A DNA stretch of 64,000 bases from an uncultured Clostridia bacterium (GTDB lineage Bacteria; Bacillota; Clostridia; Oscillospirales; Acutalibacteraceae), in assembly GCA_946186665.1 (NCBI GenBank), contig CAMHOE010000006.1, forward strand, positions 1 to 64,000, read 5' to 3'. Positions 17,608-27,087 of this stretch are shown here, piece after piece. The notes under the pieces are model-generated. The model was not told where the DNA came from, ran no database searches, and saw only the letters and a program-made list of their open reading frames with translations. Made by a program: the position numbers and the translations under genes. How positions within the stretch are numbered: position 1 is the stretch's first letter; the number at the start of each line of letters is the position of its first letter.

Positions 17608-17639
17608 TTCACACCTCGTTAAATCATTTTATTATTAAT

Positions 17640-20600
17640 TCACACCTTAAGAGATCCGCTGCTGAAAGCATCAGGATATGTAAAGGTTTTCTCCATATCC
17701 CCGAATTCACGTTTACTGAATTCCTTTTTTTCAAGCAAATCTTCTCCGTTCACTGTAGGTTTTTGAGCAGATTTAGCTTTGGCGGATTGCTTCTTAAGTT
17801 CCTCTGCCTTCCGCACGGAACGCAAGCTTTCAAGCTCAGCTTTTTTATCTGCTTCTTCCCTTCGTTTCAATTCTTCGATACGTTTGACTTTTTCATCACA
17901 TTTACCTATGGCATCGTTGATAAAGCTTATCAGTCTCTTGCCCTCTGTTTCAGGATTTTTATACCACTCAGCCGACCAGACCCTGTATAGATTCCAGCCC
18001 ATTTTTTCAAGCACCGAGCTTCTGAGCCTGTCACGGTCTCTGACGGTTTTTGCGGAAATATAGGAAAGTCCGTCACACTCTATTCCGGCAACAAACTGCT
18101 CTACCAATTCAGACGGATGCTGTACTGCAATATCGATCTTATAGCCGGAGCATCCGACATACTGACGGACTTTATATCCTTGCTTTCTGATAAATTCAGC
18201 TATTACATCAGCAAAAGCATCATTCCTGCTTCGATTATTTGCGCCGGCAAGAGCAACCTCCTTATTCATAGCAAATTCAATATATGACCTCAGCATTTTG
18301 ACACCATCGGATCTGGTTCTGCTCAGATCAATATCTGACGGCATTATTGAACCAACAAGCTTCACATTTATCTTCGCTCTCGTTATTGCAACGTTAAGTC
18401 TTCTTTCGCCTCCTGCTAAGCCCAACGGACCAAATCGCATAGACATCGGGCGATCATTTTTCTTTTGTTCCATTGTCCTTGCATATCCGATACTGAAAAA
18501 TATCGTATCACGCTCATCGCCCTGGACATTTTCAAGATTCTTTACAAAGAATTCATCGTCAATTCCCTCAGCAAAAAATGATTCATACTCGGGATTTTTT
18601 TCACGAAAACGCTGTATCTCTGATGATATGATCTGCTGCTGTTTTTCACTGAACGCAATTATTCCCAGCGATCTTTTAGGATGCTTTTCGATATGCTCCT
18701 TAACAAGCTCCACTATTCTTTTAGCCTCAACTGCATTATGATTTTTGGGAGAAGGCTCATAGTAACCATTCTCAACATACACATATTCAACTCCGGTATC
18801 AGGCTCGCTTTCATTACTGCTCGGGAATGTCACCAATTCATTTTTATATATCTGATCATTAGAGAAAGCAATAAGATGCTCATGCTTACTTCTGTAATGC
18901 CAGAGAAGAGTTCTGTTCGGCAAAATATTAGCCGTTTCTTCAAGAATAGAATCATATATTTCCTCTTCATAGCCTTCGTCATCGTCATATCCGTTGTTGT
19001 TTCCTGTACTTGCTGAAAAGAAGCTTGTAGGAGGCAGCTGCTTCGTATCCCCTGCAATGATCACCTGCTTTCCTCTCATGATAGCTCCGATAGCATCCTG
19101 AGGGAATATCTGTGATGCCTCGTCAAAAATAACCATATCAAATTTATAGGATCCTGCATCCAGAAAATATGCAACCGAAAGCGGTGACATCATAAGACAG
19201 GGCTTTAATGTCAGGAGCAGTTCAGGAATATTTTTAAATAGCTTACGCAAAGGCATATGACGGGTCTTTTTGCTCAACTCATGACGCAGTATTCCAAGCT
19301 CCGAACCGGCTTTGGAAATGCTGTCCGTCTGCGGATAGGAAGATATGATACTTTCTCGTATTCTTTTCTGAGCAATTGTATATTGATAGCGATCAAGCCT
19401 TCTGAAGCGTTCAAGATGCTGCTCGTGCATTCGTCTGCGGAAGTTCTGTATTGACGGAATTCTATTGATCTGTTCCGTGATCCATTTTGTATAAAAACCC
19501 TTTTCAAAAGCATCTTTAACATCAACTATCTGATTATCCATAGCGGCGATCTTTTCCGTAAAATCAGCCAATCCATGTTCATCACATTCCGCCCTTGTTT
19601 CAACATAGTCAAGCCATTTTATCAGCTGATCAGCCCCATTGATACAGGCATCGTATCGAGCCGCTGCATCGGACAGTTTTTTTCCGGAGAAATCCACTGA
19701 TTCAAACTGCGCAGAAAATGAATTGATTTTTGACTGCGTTTCATCAATAAGTCTTTTAAGCTCAGATACATCCCCTTCGGATATTTGTGTTTGTGTTCCA
19801 CGGCTGCAAGCAACTGTTTTTACCTTATCCGGAACATCCCCATTAAATAATTCTGTCAGCTTTTCTGCTGTACTCAAGCCACGGGATATATCATTCCAAT
19901 CGGTCTCTGTTCCGGCATAGGCGTCAGCAAATAATCCGAGAAGGAGCTTATCCTGCTTTTCAAACCAAGACAATTCACGATTCAGTTTCATAAGCCGGGA
20001 AATCAGCTCACCGATACTGTCATGATCCAATACAGGATCCCTTTTGGCAGATGACAGCTTTTTTATATATTCACGCTGAACTGCACAGCATTTCAAGTAA
20101 TCATTTATCTGAGGAATAACAGACCTTGAAATATCACTTCCATCATGAAAATCAACAATATAGTTGCTTTTATACAGCGCATTTCCGATATTGTTCAATG
20201 CGCCGTCAGACAGTATTTCAGAAATATTTCTTGCCTTGCCTGAAAGCTGCATATCTCCGGTTATATTCAGCAAAGCATTGACAGTGTCTTCCGGTACTGC
20301 ATAATGCGGAAAGATTTCTGTAATTTCAGCGGCATTATTTAATCCATGCCTGATAGCTGAGAAATCCGTTCCTACGCCGTGATACCTGCCCTCAAAAGCT
20401 GCGGATAACTGCTTTTCATGATCGTCAAACCATTTCTTTTCAGACTTTGCCCTGCTTACCGTCCGGAGAACGGAAATGATCGTCCGTGGGTCAAATGATG
20501 ATCCGGTCTTTTTACTGCACTGCCTCAGTGTATCCATATCTTCAAGATAATGCTTTCTGCGTATAAAGAACGATGATGTATAGGCTACATTAAATCTATA

Positions 20601-23600
20601 CAGCATTTGCTTGATGTCAGCGTCAAATATCAGGATTGTCCAGTCACTGAGTATTTGTTTCTTTAATGCGCAAAGCTTAATATATTTGCCATGAACTTCG
20701 GTAATAAACGAAATATGATCAGCGATATATTTTGACTTTATGATAAGATCTCTGACAGCATCCCGATCCGTAATATTACTCCTGTACTGAACTCCAAGTA
20801 AGAAGCGCAGTATCTTATCATTTTCTTCAAACCACTTTTTGCGATCCTGATAATCCTTTATCCTCTGCAAAGCATTTACAACAGCCGAGTATTCCAACAC
20901 AGCTCCGGATTTCCTGCTATGTGCCGATAAAGCCTGCATATCCTTAATATAACCGGTTCTTTTAACAAAAAACAAAGCACTGTACTCATCCGTAAAACGT
21001 GTACAGATCTCCTTTGCATCAATATCAAAGACTGATTCATAATAATCACACAGTATGTTTTTCTTTAATGCCTTCAATTCGATAATACGTTCGATCGCAT
21101 CCCTTATAACAGACAAATTATTTACTATACTCTCTGCTTTCTGAAGGGTTGCTTTTACCTGAGTCCAGTCTGTTTTCTCAGCTTTATATGTACTATCCAA
21201 TACAGAATAAAGGGCATCGTAATGTCCTGCAAGCCAAATCTTCGCCTCACGGTATTGCCTTGCTTTTGTCAATAATTCAATTATTGTTTTTTCATCAATT
21301 TTCGCTCCTATATTTTTATAATACAATCTGAGTGTTTTGATATCCTTCTTGTATGTTGATTTGAACTTATGAAATGCTCCGATATACTCAACTTTAAATC
21401 GTGCGAGAATACCCTCCGTGTCAATTTCAAGAACAGACAATTCCCACTGCTCTGAGATCTCTTTTTCAGCAGATATTACTGTTTCAGAATATTTCACTGC
21501 ATCTGAGATCAATTCCTTTGCGCTAAACACTTTCGTTGAATTCTGTATGATTTCTTCGAGCTTATTCAGATCAGTTTCTAAGCCATGATAATCATTACCA
21601 AGAATTACAGCCAGCGACTCCTGCATTTCCAATAATGAGCGTTTTTTCTCTGAATACAATACCACAGCAGACAATGTATCAATGATCCAACCGGAATCCT
21701 TATTAGAGGTTCTGTTCCTTGCGCACTTTTCGATCAGCGCCTTATCCTTATCGTACTGTTCATTGACATTATGAAAACTATCATCGTATCCGGAATTAAA
21801 CCTTATCAGAAGTTCATAAGCGTTAATATCCAGAACAGAGCCATTCCATTCATCTGCCATAGATAATGATATTGCTTCCATGCCCGACGAGTTTTCAATA
21901 GCCTTTTTAAGAACATCCGACCCGTCTGTAATTCTTCTTGAGGTTTCTATCAGCCCTTCAACCTCTTTCCAATCAGTATCATATCCGTGATACATGTCTC
22001 CTAAAAGAGAAACAATTTCATCAAATTTCCCATTAAGCCATTTTTCTTCTGCTTGTATTGAAACAATGGTCTTTAGTGATTCAGTTATTGTTTCCGAGTC
22101 AATTGTTATACCGCTCTTGGAACAGCGGCATAAAGTATTCACATCCGTTTCGTAATCCTCATTTGTTTTTATAAATACATCATTGTACTCATTTTTTATT
22201 CTGTCTGTCAGACCTTTTTCATCAACAGCAAATATGCTGTATTCCCAGTCACATTCCAATGAACCTATACAGCTGTCGTACCCGTTCTTATGAAACAAGG
22301 CATTTTCTGACAGAGGTATAAGTGCAGCTTGCTTTCTTAAATCAAACCAGCTCTTATCAAAAAACGGAGAATCCGCGGCCAATGAAAGGACCTTTGATAT
22401 CATCTTCATACCGCTCAATGAATCATTCTGTTCATAATCAAGCATTTCAAGAGCATTATGATAAGCCCTGATAAGATCTGATATTTTATCAAGAAGGTTT
22501 TTTGCAGAGGTTTGCTGATACATCAATATCTGTGAGAGTGATTTGTTTGATACGTTACTGAATGATTTTGAAAGTATCCCCCCGAATGATTTGTATAAAT
22601 CATCGGCATTAAAAGATAATACCGACTCGTACCATTCATTCAGTATTCTTCCTTTTATTACCTGATAGTTGTCGGAGTGAGCCTTTGCTTCGGGAATTAC
22701 TTCTTTGCCCTTGTTCAATATATTTTTATCAAACCATATCGGACTGATATGATCCGGACGTGATAAAAGAATGAGCGAAACCTCTGCCAGCATTTTTACA
22801 TCGTTAAAGCTGATAATACCATTGATGCAAAGTATCGAATTTATCTTATCTGATATCTTTTCAATTTCTCTTATATTCTCTGATAAATTTTCCGTTTTAC
22901 AAACCAATGATTTCTTGTATGATTGGTCAAAAGATGTTATCCTCGTGCCGTTCCAAGGATTTTTACTCAAACGTCCTCCCATATTATGCAAAGCATTTTC
23001 AAATGCGCTTACATGATACAGTAAATCGGCATATACACTATCCGAAATTGTCAGCGGGTCGGAAACCTTAAAATCAATAGATGTTTTCTCTTCAAGAGCG
23101 GAAATCATTCCGAAAACGGTATAAATACTCTTGTGCAGTGGTTCTATAGTTTTGTGCAGTTCCTTTGCGTATTTATCAAGAAAGCTTCTGTCGTGGAATA
23201 ATTCCGTAAGCTCACGTGAATTCGACAAATCATCAGATTCTTTTTTAAGGCTAAGATTAGCGCCGATACTTTCAATTATCTCCTTTTTATTCGCCTTATA
23301 ATTATGCAGTGCCAGACAGAAATCATCTAAATGAACTTCCGTGAGACGCTTGAGAACAACCTGTAAAGCTGCTGCCTTTTCCGAAACAAACAGTATCTTT
23401 TTACCGTCTGCCATTGCTTCGGAAATAATGTTCGTTATTGTCTGACTCTTTCCCGTGCCCGGAGGTCCCTGCATAACAAAGCTGACACCAAGCTTAGAAA
23501 GAACTATCGCTTCATCCTGACTTGAATCCGAATCAATAACCTGATGCCATTCATCAGGCTTTGCGCTGTCAAAATCATAATTGATAGCTTCAGCCGGAAG

Positions 23601-24419
23601 TTCTCCGAGCGCTTCCCTATCTCCTGACATTGCCCTCAATACAGGATTATTTTTCAGCAGTTCGTTGTTATCATCCAAATCATGATACATACTGATCTTT
23701 AAGAATGAAAGCAAACCAAGACTTACTTCCCGTGTCAGTTTCCATCCTGATTTGTCAACTATATCTTCTACCTGTTCAAAGTATTCATCAAACGAGTTTT
23801 TATCTGTTAACGAAAATTCCGGCAGTCTGATATTATACTCCGCATTGAAAAAATACTCCAAAGTAGGATTAACTACAATTTCATCATCGTAACGATTAAG
23901 TGTATAAGGCGACCTGAGAGATTTCAGTCCGAGTGTGACCGGCATTACAAGTAAAGGTGCTTTGAGCCAGGGAGAGCTTTCACGATTCCTTTCACGCCAA
24001 TAGATAAATCCAAAGCTGAGATAAAGAATATTAGTACCTTGTTCTTCCTGTGCGAGTTTAGCTTTTGAACGAAGGTTTTTCAAAGTCTTTTCTCTGTCAA
24101 TAATAGTACCTTCAGTTTTAATATCACCCACTTGCACATTAAGATTATATGACAATGTTTCCATAAGGGCGATCATAGAATATGTACGCAAATCAGTATC
24201 CCTGTCAATTGGCTTTTGAAAACTCAGCTGCTTGTCTGAAAAAGCCAGAGCATTGAACAAATCAGATGCTTCCGGTTCTAAGATGCGCAGAGTTGTCCTT
24301 TTTGTTTCACGGTAGTTTATCATTTTATTTCTTTTACCGGTATCAAGCAGTTCACTTTTCCAGTATCCTATTTTACGGTCAATAACGTCATCTGATACAT
24401 TTTTTGCTTCATGGGACAT
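17640..24419 (-). CDS. Giant SF1 helicase-nuclease (DUF4011 type), 2259 aa
   Basis: N-terminal DUF4011-like region (residues ~12-300: WKSELLDTGKRNKMINY, KAPLLVMPVTL). The SF1 helicase is split: Walker A QGPPGTGKSQT at ~318, then a very long insertion, then motif II FDEASQIF (~1767), motif III GDTKQLPPT (~1790) and motif VI LNVAITRAK. The C-terminus (~2040-2180) is a PD-(D/E)xK-like nuclease with KIDIAV, GIECDG and RDRDRLR, as in the helicase-associated REase (MTES-1575/DUF3320) family. The insertion holds five to six repeats of about 135 aa. It is the first gene of the operon, with start ATG after GGGGG. The domain set is common in phage-defence proteins. Confidence 0.9.
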   Translation of the reverse strand: MSHEAKNVSDDVIDRKIGYWKSELLDTGKRNKMINYRETKRTTLRILEPEASDLFNALAFSDKQLSFQKPIDRDTDLRTYSMIALMETLSYNLNVQVGDIKTEGTIIDREKTLKNLRSKAKLAQEEQGTNILYLSFGFIYWRERNRESSPWLKAPLLVMPVTLGLKSLRSPYTLNRYDDEIVVNPTLEYFFNAEYNIRLPEFSLTDKNSFDEYFEQVEDIVDKSGWKLTREVSLGLLSFLKISMYHDLDDNNELLKNNPVLRAMSGDREALGELPAEAINYDFDSAKPDEWHQVIDSDSSQDEAIVLSKLGVSFVMQGPPGTGKSQTITNIISEAMADGKKILFVSEKAAALQVVLKRLTEVHLDDFCLALHNYKANKKEIIESIGANLSLKKESDDLSNSRELTELFHDRSFLDKYAKELHKTIEPLHKSIYTVFGMISALEEKTSIDFKVSDPLTISDSVYADLLYHVSAFENALHNMGGRLSKNPWNGTRITSFDQSYKKSLVCKTENLSENIREIEKISDKINSILCINGIISFNDVKMLAEVSLILLSRPDHISPIWFDKNILNKGKEVIPEAKAHSDNYQVIKGRILNEWYESVLSFNADDLYKSFGGILSKSFSNVSNKSLSQILMYQQTSAKNLLDKISDLIRAYHNALEMLDYEQNDSLSGMKMISKVLSLAADSPFFDKSWFDLRKQAALIPLSENALFHKNGYDSCIGSLECDWEYSIFAVDEKGLTDRIKNEYNDVFIKTNEDYETDVNTLCRCSKSGITIDSETITESLKTIVSIQAEEKWLNGKFDEIVSLLGDMYHGYDTDWKEVEGLIETSRRITDGSDVLKKAIENSSGMEAISLSMADEWNGSVLDINAYELLIRFNSGYDDSFHNVNEQYDKDKALIEKCARNRTSNKDSGWIIDTLSAVVLYSEKKRSLLEMQESLAVILGNDYHGLETDLNKLEEIIQNSTKVFSAKELISDAVKYSETVISAEKEISEQWELSVLEIDTEGILARFKVEYIGAFHKFKSTYKKDIKTLRLYYKNIGAKIDEKTIIELLTKARQYREAKIWLAGHYDALYSVLDSTYKAEKTDWTQVKATLQKAESIVNNLSVIRDAIERIIELKALKKNILCDYYESVFDIDAKEICTRFTDEYSALFFVKRTGYIKDMQALSAHSRKSGAVLEYSAVVNALQRIKDYQDRKKWFEENDKILRFLLGVQYRSNITDRDAVRDLIIKSKYIADHISFITEVHGKYIKLCALKKQILSDWTILIFDADIKQMLYRFNVAYTSSFFIRRKHYLEDMDTLRQCSKKTGSSFDPRTIISVLRTVSRAKSEKKWFDDHEKQLSAAFEGRYHGVGTDFSAIRHGLNNAAEITEIFPHYAVPEDTVNALLNITGDMQLSGKARNISEILSDGALNNIGNALYKSNYIVDFHDGSDISRSVIPQINDYLKCCAVQREYIKKLSSAKRDPVLDHDSIGELISRLMKLNRELSWFEKQDKLLLGLFADAYAGTETDWNDISRGLSTAEKLTELFNGDVPDKVKTVACSRGTQTQISEGDVSELKRLIDETQSKINSFSAQFESVDFSGKKLSDAAARYDACINGADQLIKWLDYVETRAECDEHGLADFTEKIAAMDNQIVDVKDAFEKGFYTKWITEQINRIPSIQNFRRRMHEQHLERFRRLDRYQYTIAQKRIRESIISSYPQTDSISKAGSELGILRHELSKKTRHMPLRKLFKNIPELLLTLKPCLMMSPLSVAYFLDAGSYKFDMVIFDEASQIFPQDAIGAIMRGKQVIIAGDTKQLPPTSFFSASTGNNNGYDDDEGYEEEIYDSILEETANILPNRTLLWHYRSKHEHLIAFSNDQIYKNELVTFPSSNESEPDTGVEYVYVENGYYEPSPKNHNAVEAKRIVELVKEHIEKHPKRSLGIIAFSEKQQQIISSEIQRFREKNPEYESFFAEGIDDEFFVKNLENVQGDERDTIFFSIGYARTMEQKKNDRPMSMRFGPLGLAGGERRLNVAITRAKINVKLVGSIMPSDIDLSRTRSDGVKMLRSYIEFAMNKEVALAGANNRSRNDAFADVIAEFIRKQGYKVRQYVGCSGYKIDIAVQHPSELVEQFVAGIECDGLSYISAKTVRDRDRLRSSVLEKMGWNLYRVWSAEWYKNPETEGKRLISFINDAIGKCDEKVKRIEELKRREEADKKAELESLRSVRKAEELKKQSAKAKSAQKPTVNGEDLLEKKEFSKREFGDMEKTFTYPDAFSSGSLKV

Positions 24420-24719
24420 ATTAGATTCCCCCTAAAGAATCATTCTGGCTTGCATTTTTTACAACGTAATATAGTTTAATTCTACAATAATTTATCTTTA
24501 TTTTCAATATATCTGCATAATTTTCTATAAGCAGTATAAATTATGTACGTTATAGTGTCAGACGAGGTAATGTTGTTTTATTCAGTGTTTCCCTAAAAAA
24601 GAACGTCACATCGCAGAAAATCGATGATATTTATGATATCTCTATTTTCACGGTATATTGCCTGTTCCTGTCATTTGATGTATAATGATAGCAAATACAA
24701 TTGAAAGAAGGAAACAGCC
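24420..24719. other. Divergent intergenic region between helicase operon and bcp
   Basis: 300 bp of AT-rich DNA with no gene. It must contain the promoter of the minus-strand seven-gene operon (no consensus found with confidence) and holds a good plus-strand promoter for bcp at 24658-24686. Confidence 0.6.
24658..24686 (+). promoter_or_regulatory. Promoter for bcp-sfsA-nfo
   Basis: TTGCCT at 24658-24663, 17 bp, TATAAT at 24681-24686, 34 nt before the bcp start; ribosome site GAAGGAAA follows. Confidence 0.7.
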
Positions 24720-25178
24720 ATGCTGCAAGTTGGAACAACAGCTCCGGATTTTTCACTGCCAGACCAGAGCGGTAATATACGCTCCTTATCCGATTTCAGA
24801 GGACAAAAGGTGATACTGTATTTTTACCCGAAAGATATGACATCAGGATGTACAAAACAAGCCTGCGCATTCGGTGAGCTTTATCCGCAGTTTCAGGAAA
24901 AGGGTGCTGTTGTGATCGGAGTCAGCAAGGATACGGTGGCTTCTCATAAGAGGTTCGAGGAAAAATACGGGCTGCCTTTCCCCCTGCTTTCCGATACAGA
25001 AAAAACAGTAATACAAAGCTATGATGTCTGGAAGGAAAAGAAAAGCGCCGGCAAGGTTTCTATGGGTGTTGTACGCACGACTTATCTGATCGACGAAAAC
25101 GGTATCATCATCAAAGCCTTCGATAAGGTGAAAGCGGCGGATAACCCTGCTCAGATGCTGGAAATTTTGAAGGAGTGA
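24720..25178 (+). CDS. bcp: Thiol peroxidase, BCP/PrxQ type peroxiredoxin
   Basis: The 152-aa cytoplasmic protein has the AhpC/TSA thioredoxin fold with YFYPKDMTSGCTKQACAF, containing the peroxidatic Cys (SGC) and the PrxQ-type resolving Cys five residues later. It reduces hydroperoxides using thioredoxin. First gene of a plus-strand run; sfsA starts 6 bp after its stop. Confidence 0.95.
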   Translation: MLQVGTTAPDFSLPDQSGNIRSLSDFRGQKVILYFYPKDMTSGCTKQACAFGELYPQFQEKGAVVIGVSKDTVASHKRFEEKYGLPFPLLSDTEKTVIQSYDVWKEKKSAGKVSMGVVRTTYLIDENGIIIKAFDKVKAADNPAQMLEILKE

Positions 25179-25184
25179 AGTCCA

Positions 25185-25877
25185 TTGCAATATGAAAACG
25201 TGACTCCTGCCCTATTCATTAACAGACCAAACCGGTTTATAGCCAATGTCAGCATTGACGGAACCACTGAAACGGTTCATGTGAAAAACACCGGAAGATG
25301 CAAAGAGCTTCTTCTCCCCGGTGCGGAAGTATATCTTACCGAACCCAATTCCAAAGGCCGAAAGACCCGTTTTGACCTGATCGCTGTTCGCAAGGATAAC
25401 GGTCTGCTGATAAATATTGACAGTCAGGCGCCCAATAAGGTGGTGTCCGAATGGCTCAACACTCAGGGATTTACTAAAGTCGTTCCTGAATACACCTACG
25501 GCAATTCCAGGATAGACTTCTATATGGAGCATTCCGGCGGCAAACTGACGGATAAATACCTGATGGAAGTAAAGGGATGCACATTGGAACGTGACGGGAT
25601 CGGTTACTTCCCCGACGCCCCCACTCAAAGAGGAACGAAGCATCTTCGTGAACTGATAAAAGCTGCCCAGGTCGGCTGCCACGCTTATTGTGCCTTTGTC
25701 ATTCAGATGGACGGTATTACTGAGGTCAGACCCAACACGGACACCGATCCTGACTTTGCCGCTGCCTTTGAAGAGGCAAAACATAGCGGCGTCCACATTC
25801 TGTTTCTTCCCTGTCATGTGGAGCCGGACAGTCTGAAAATCATTTCAAATTATTCAACAAATGAGGTATTCGTATGA
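25185..25877 (+). CDS. sfsA: SfsA family DNA/RNA nuclease-like protein
   Basis: The 230-aa product matches SfsA: KNTGRCKELLLPGAEVYL near residue 30, an OB-like N-terminal domain, then a PD-(D/E)xK-like core with RIDFYME ... YLMEVKGCTLE (~105-135) and APTQRGTKHLREL. The start is a TTG at 25185, eight to nine bases after AAGGAG; the nearby ATG is out of frame. Historically called sugar fermentation stimulation protein; its core is nuclease-like and the physiological role is unclear. It overlaps nfo by four bases. Confidence 0.92.
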   Translation: MQYENVTPALFINRPNRFIANVSIDGTTETVHVKNTGRCKELLLPGAEVYLTEPNSKGRKTRFDLIAVRKDNGLLINIDSQAPNKVVSEWLNTQGFTKVVPEYTYGNSRIDFYMEHSGGKLTDKYLMEVKGCTLERDGIGYFPDAPTQRGTKHLRELIKAAQVGCHAYCAFVIQMDGITEVRPNTDTDPDFAAAFEEAKHSGVHILFLPCHVEPDSLKIISNYSTNEVFV

Positions 25878-26704
25878 TCTGCATAGGATGTCATCTTTCG
25901 GTGACAAAGGGTTATGAAGCTATGGGTAAAACCATGCTGTCCTTCGGTGGAAACACCTTTGCCTGGTTCACCAGAAATCCCCGTGGAGGCAAGTCAAAGC
26001 CCATTATTCCGGAGGATGCGGCAAGGCTCAATACCCTTATCAAAGAAAACAGTTTTGGTCCTTTGGTGGCGCACGGCAGCTATACCATGAATCTTTGTTC
26101 AGCTAATGAAGAAACCAGAAACAACGGACTTGAAATGCTGAAACAGGATATGGAGCGTATGGAGCTTGTTCCGGGGCACTATTACAACTTTCATCCCGGC
26201 TCTCATACAGGACTTGGAACGGAGAAAGGAATCGAACTTATTGCAGAAGGTCTGAATGCTGTTCTCCGTCCTGAAATGAACACTATCGTCCTTCTTGAGA
26301 CAATGGCTGGTAAAGGCTCGGAAGTGGGAAAAAGCTTTGAAGAGCTGCAGCGGATCATCGACAGAGTGACATACAAAGATAAACTCGGCGTTTGCTTTGA
26401 CACTTGTCACGTCTGGGATGCGGGGTATGATATTGTCAATAACCTTGACTGTGTGCTGACGCAGTTCGATAAAATCATTGGGCTAAACAGATTAAAAGCC
26501 GTCCACTTCAACGACAGCAAAAACGACTGTGGCTCTCACAAAGACCGTCACGAAAAGCTGGGTAAAGGAATGATCGGCATTGAGGCATTAAAGCAAATTG
26601 CCCTGCACCCTGTCATGGAGAAGCTTCCCTTCATTCTGGAAACGCCTAACGATGATGAGGGTTATATTTCAGAAATACGTACTGTAAACGAATGGTTCTG
26701 TTAA
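25874..26704 (+). CDS. nfo: Endonuclease IV (AP endonuclease)
   Basis: The 276-aa product has the TIM-barrel AP endonuclease pattern: IGCHLSVTKGYEA start, VAHGSYTMNLCS, YNFHPGSHTG, LLETMAGKGSEVG, GVCFDTCHVWDAGYD, HFNDSKNDCGSHKDRHEKLG and ILETPN. These supply the trinuclear zinc ligands. It cleaves abasic sites in base-excision repair. ATG overlaps the sfsA stop (ATGA), so the two are coupled. Confidence 0.96.
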   Translation: MICIGCHLSVTKGYEAMGKTMLSFGGNTFAWFTRNPRGGKSKPIIPEDAARLNTLIKENSFGPLVAHGSYTMNLCSANEETRNNGLEMLKQDMERMELVPGHYYNFHPGSHTGLGTEKGIELIAEGLNAVLRPEMNTIVLLETMAGKGSEVGKSFEELQRIIDRVTYKDKLGVCFDTCHVWDAGYDIVNNLDCVLTQFDKIIGLNRLKAVHFNDSKNDCGSHKDRHEKLGKGMIGIEALKQIALHPVMEKLPFILETPNDDEGYISEIRTVNEWFC

Positions 26705-26784
26705 AACAGCACTGATATAACTTCCTCTCGCTTAACAACGATAATTTTTTTCTGGCAATGAAATGAGATTACAGATTTACAAAA

Positions 26785-26846
26785 AACAGCCGGCTCTTGT
26801 AAGGATGATTACTCTTTGCAGGAGCCGGTTGTCTGTTATAAATTAT
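26785..26846 (+). terminator. Terminator of the bcp-sfsA-nfo operon
   Basis: ACAGCCGGCTC pairs with GAGCCGGTTGT over an imperfect extended stem, followed by TTATAAATTATTATTTT. Confidence 0.65.
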
Positions 26847-27019
26847 TATTTTCCAAAACGATCAAGCAGTCATTGCACCATTCAGAATATTCGCAATAGA
26901 CATATAGTAAGATAAATAAAACTATTTTTTATGCGACCCGTTAAACACTTTCAACAACAGCCTTTTTGAGTTTGAAGCAAAGTGCTGCAAAATCAAAAAT
27001 ATTTTTAAAATTTTTTATA

Positions 27020-27048
27020 TTGATAATCCTTTAAGGGTGTATTATAAT
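27020..27048 (+). promoter_or_regulatory. Promoter of the ATC-hydrolase-like operon
   Basis: TTGATA at 27020-27025, 17-bp spacer, TATAAT at 27043-27048, 40 nt before the first start codon. Confidence 0.75.
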
Positions 27049-27087
27049 ATAGTTAGATACACTTAACCTTTGATGGAGGCTTTCAAG

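Larger units (their letters stand above)
26705..27087. other. Intergenic region between nfo and the ATC-hydrolase-like cluster
   Basis: 383 bp without a gene. It contains an intrinsic terminator (26785-26846) and the promoter of the next operon (27020-27048); the rest is AT-rich with nothing recognised. Confidence 0.7.

Noticed and set aside
17640..24419. Assignment of the helicase to a named defence system such as Mokosh or Zorya
   Set aside because: Domain content overlaps only partly (SF1 helicase, kinase), the partner genes differ, and no search could be run.
25212..25817. Minus-strand open frame of 201 codons over sfsA
   Set aside because: The plus frame is unmistakable SfsA with coupled nfo; the opposite frame has no motif or ribosome site.
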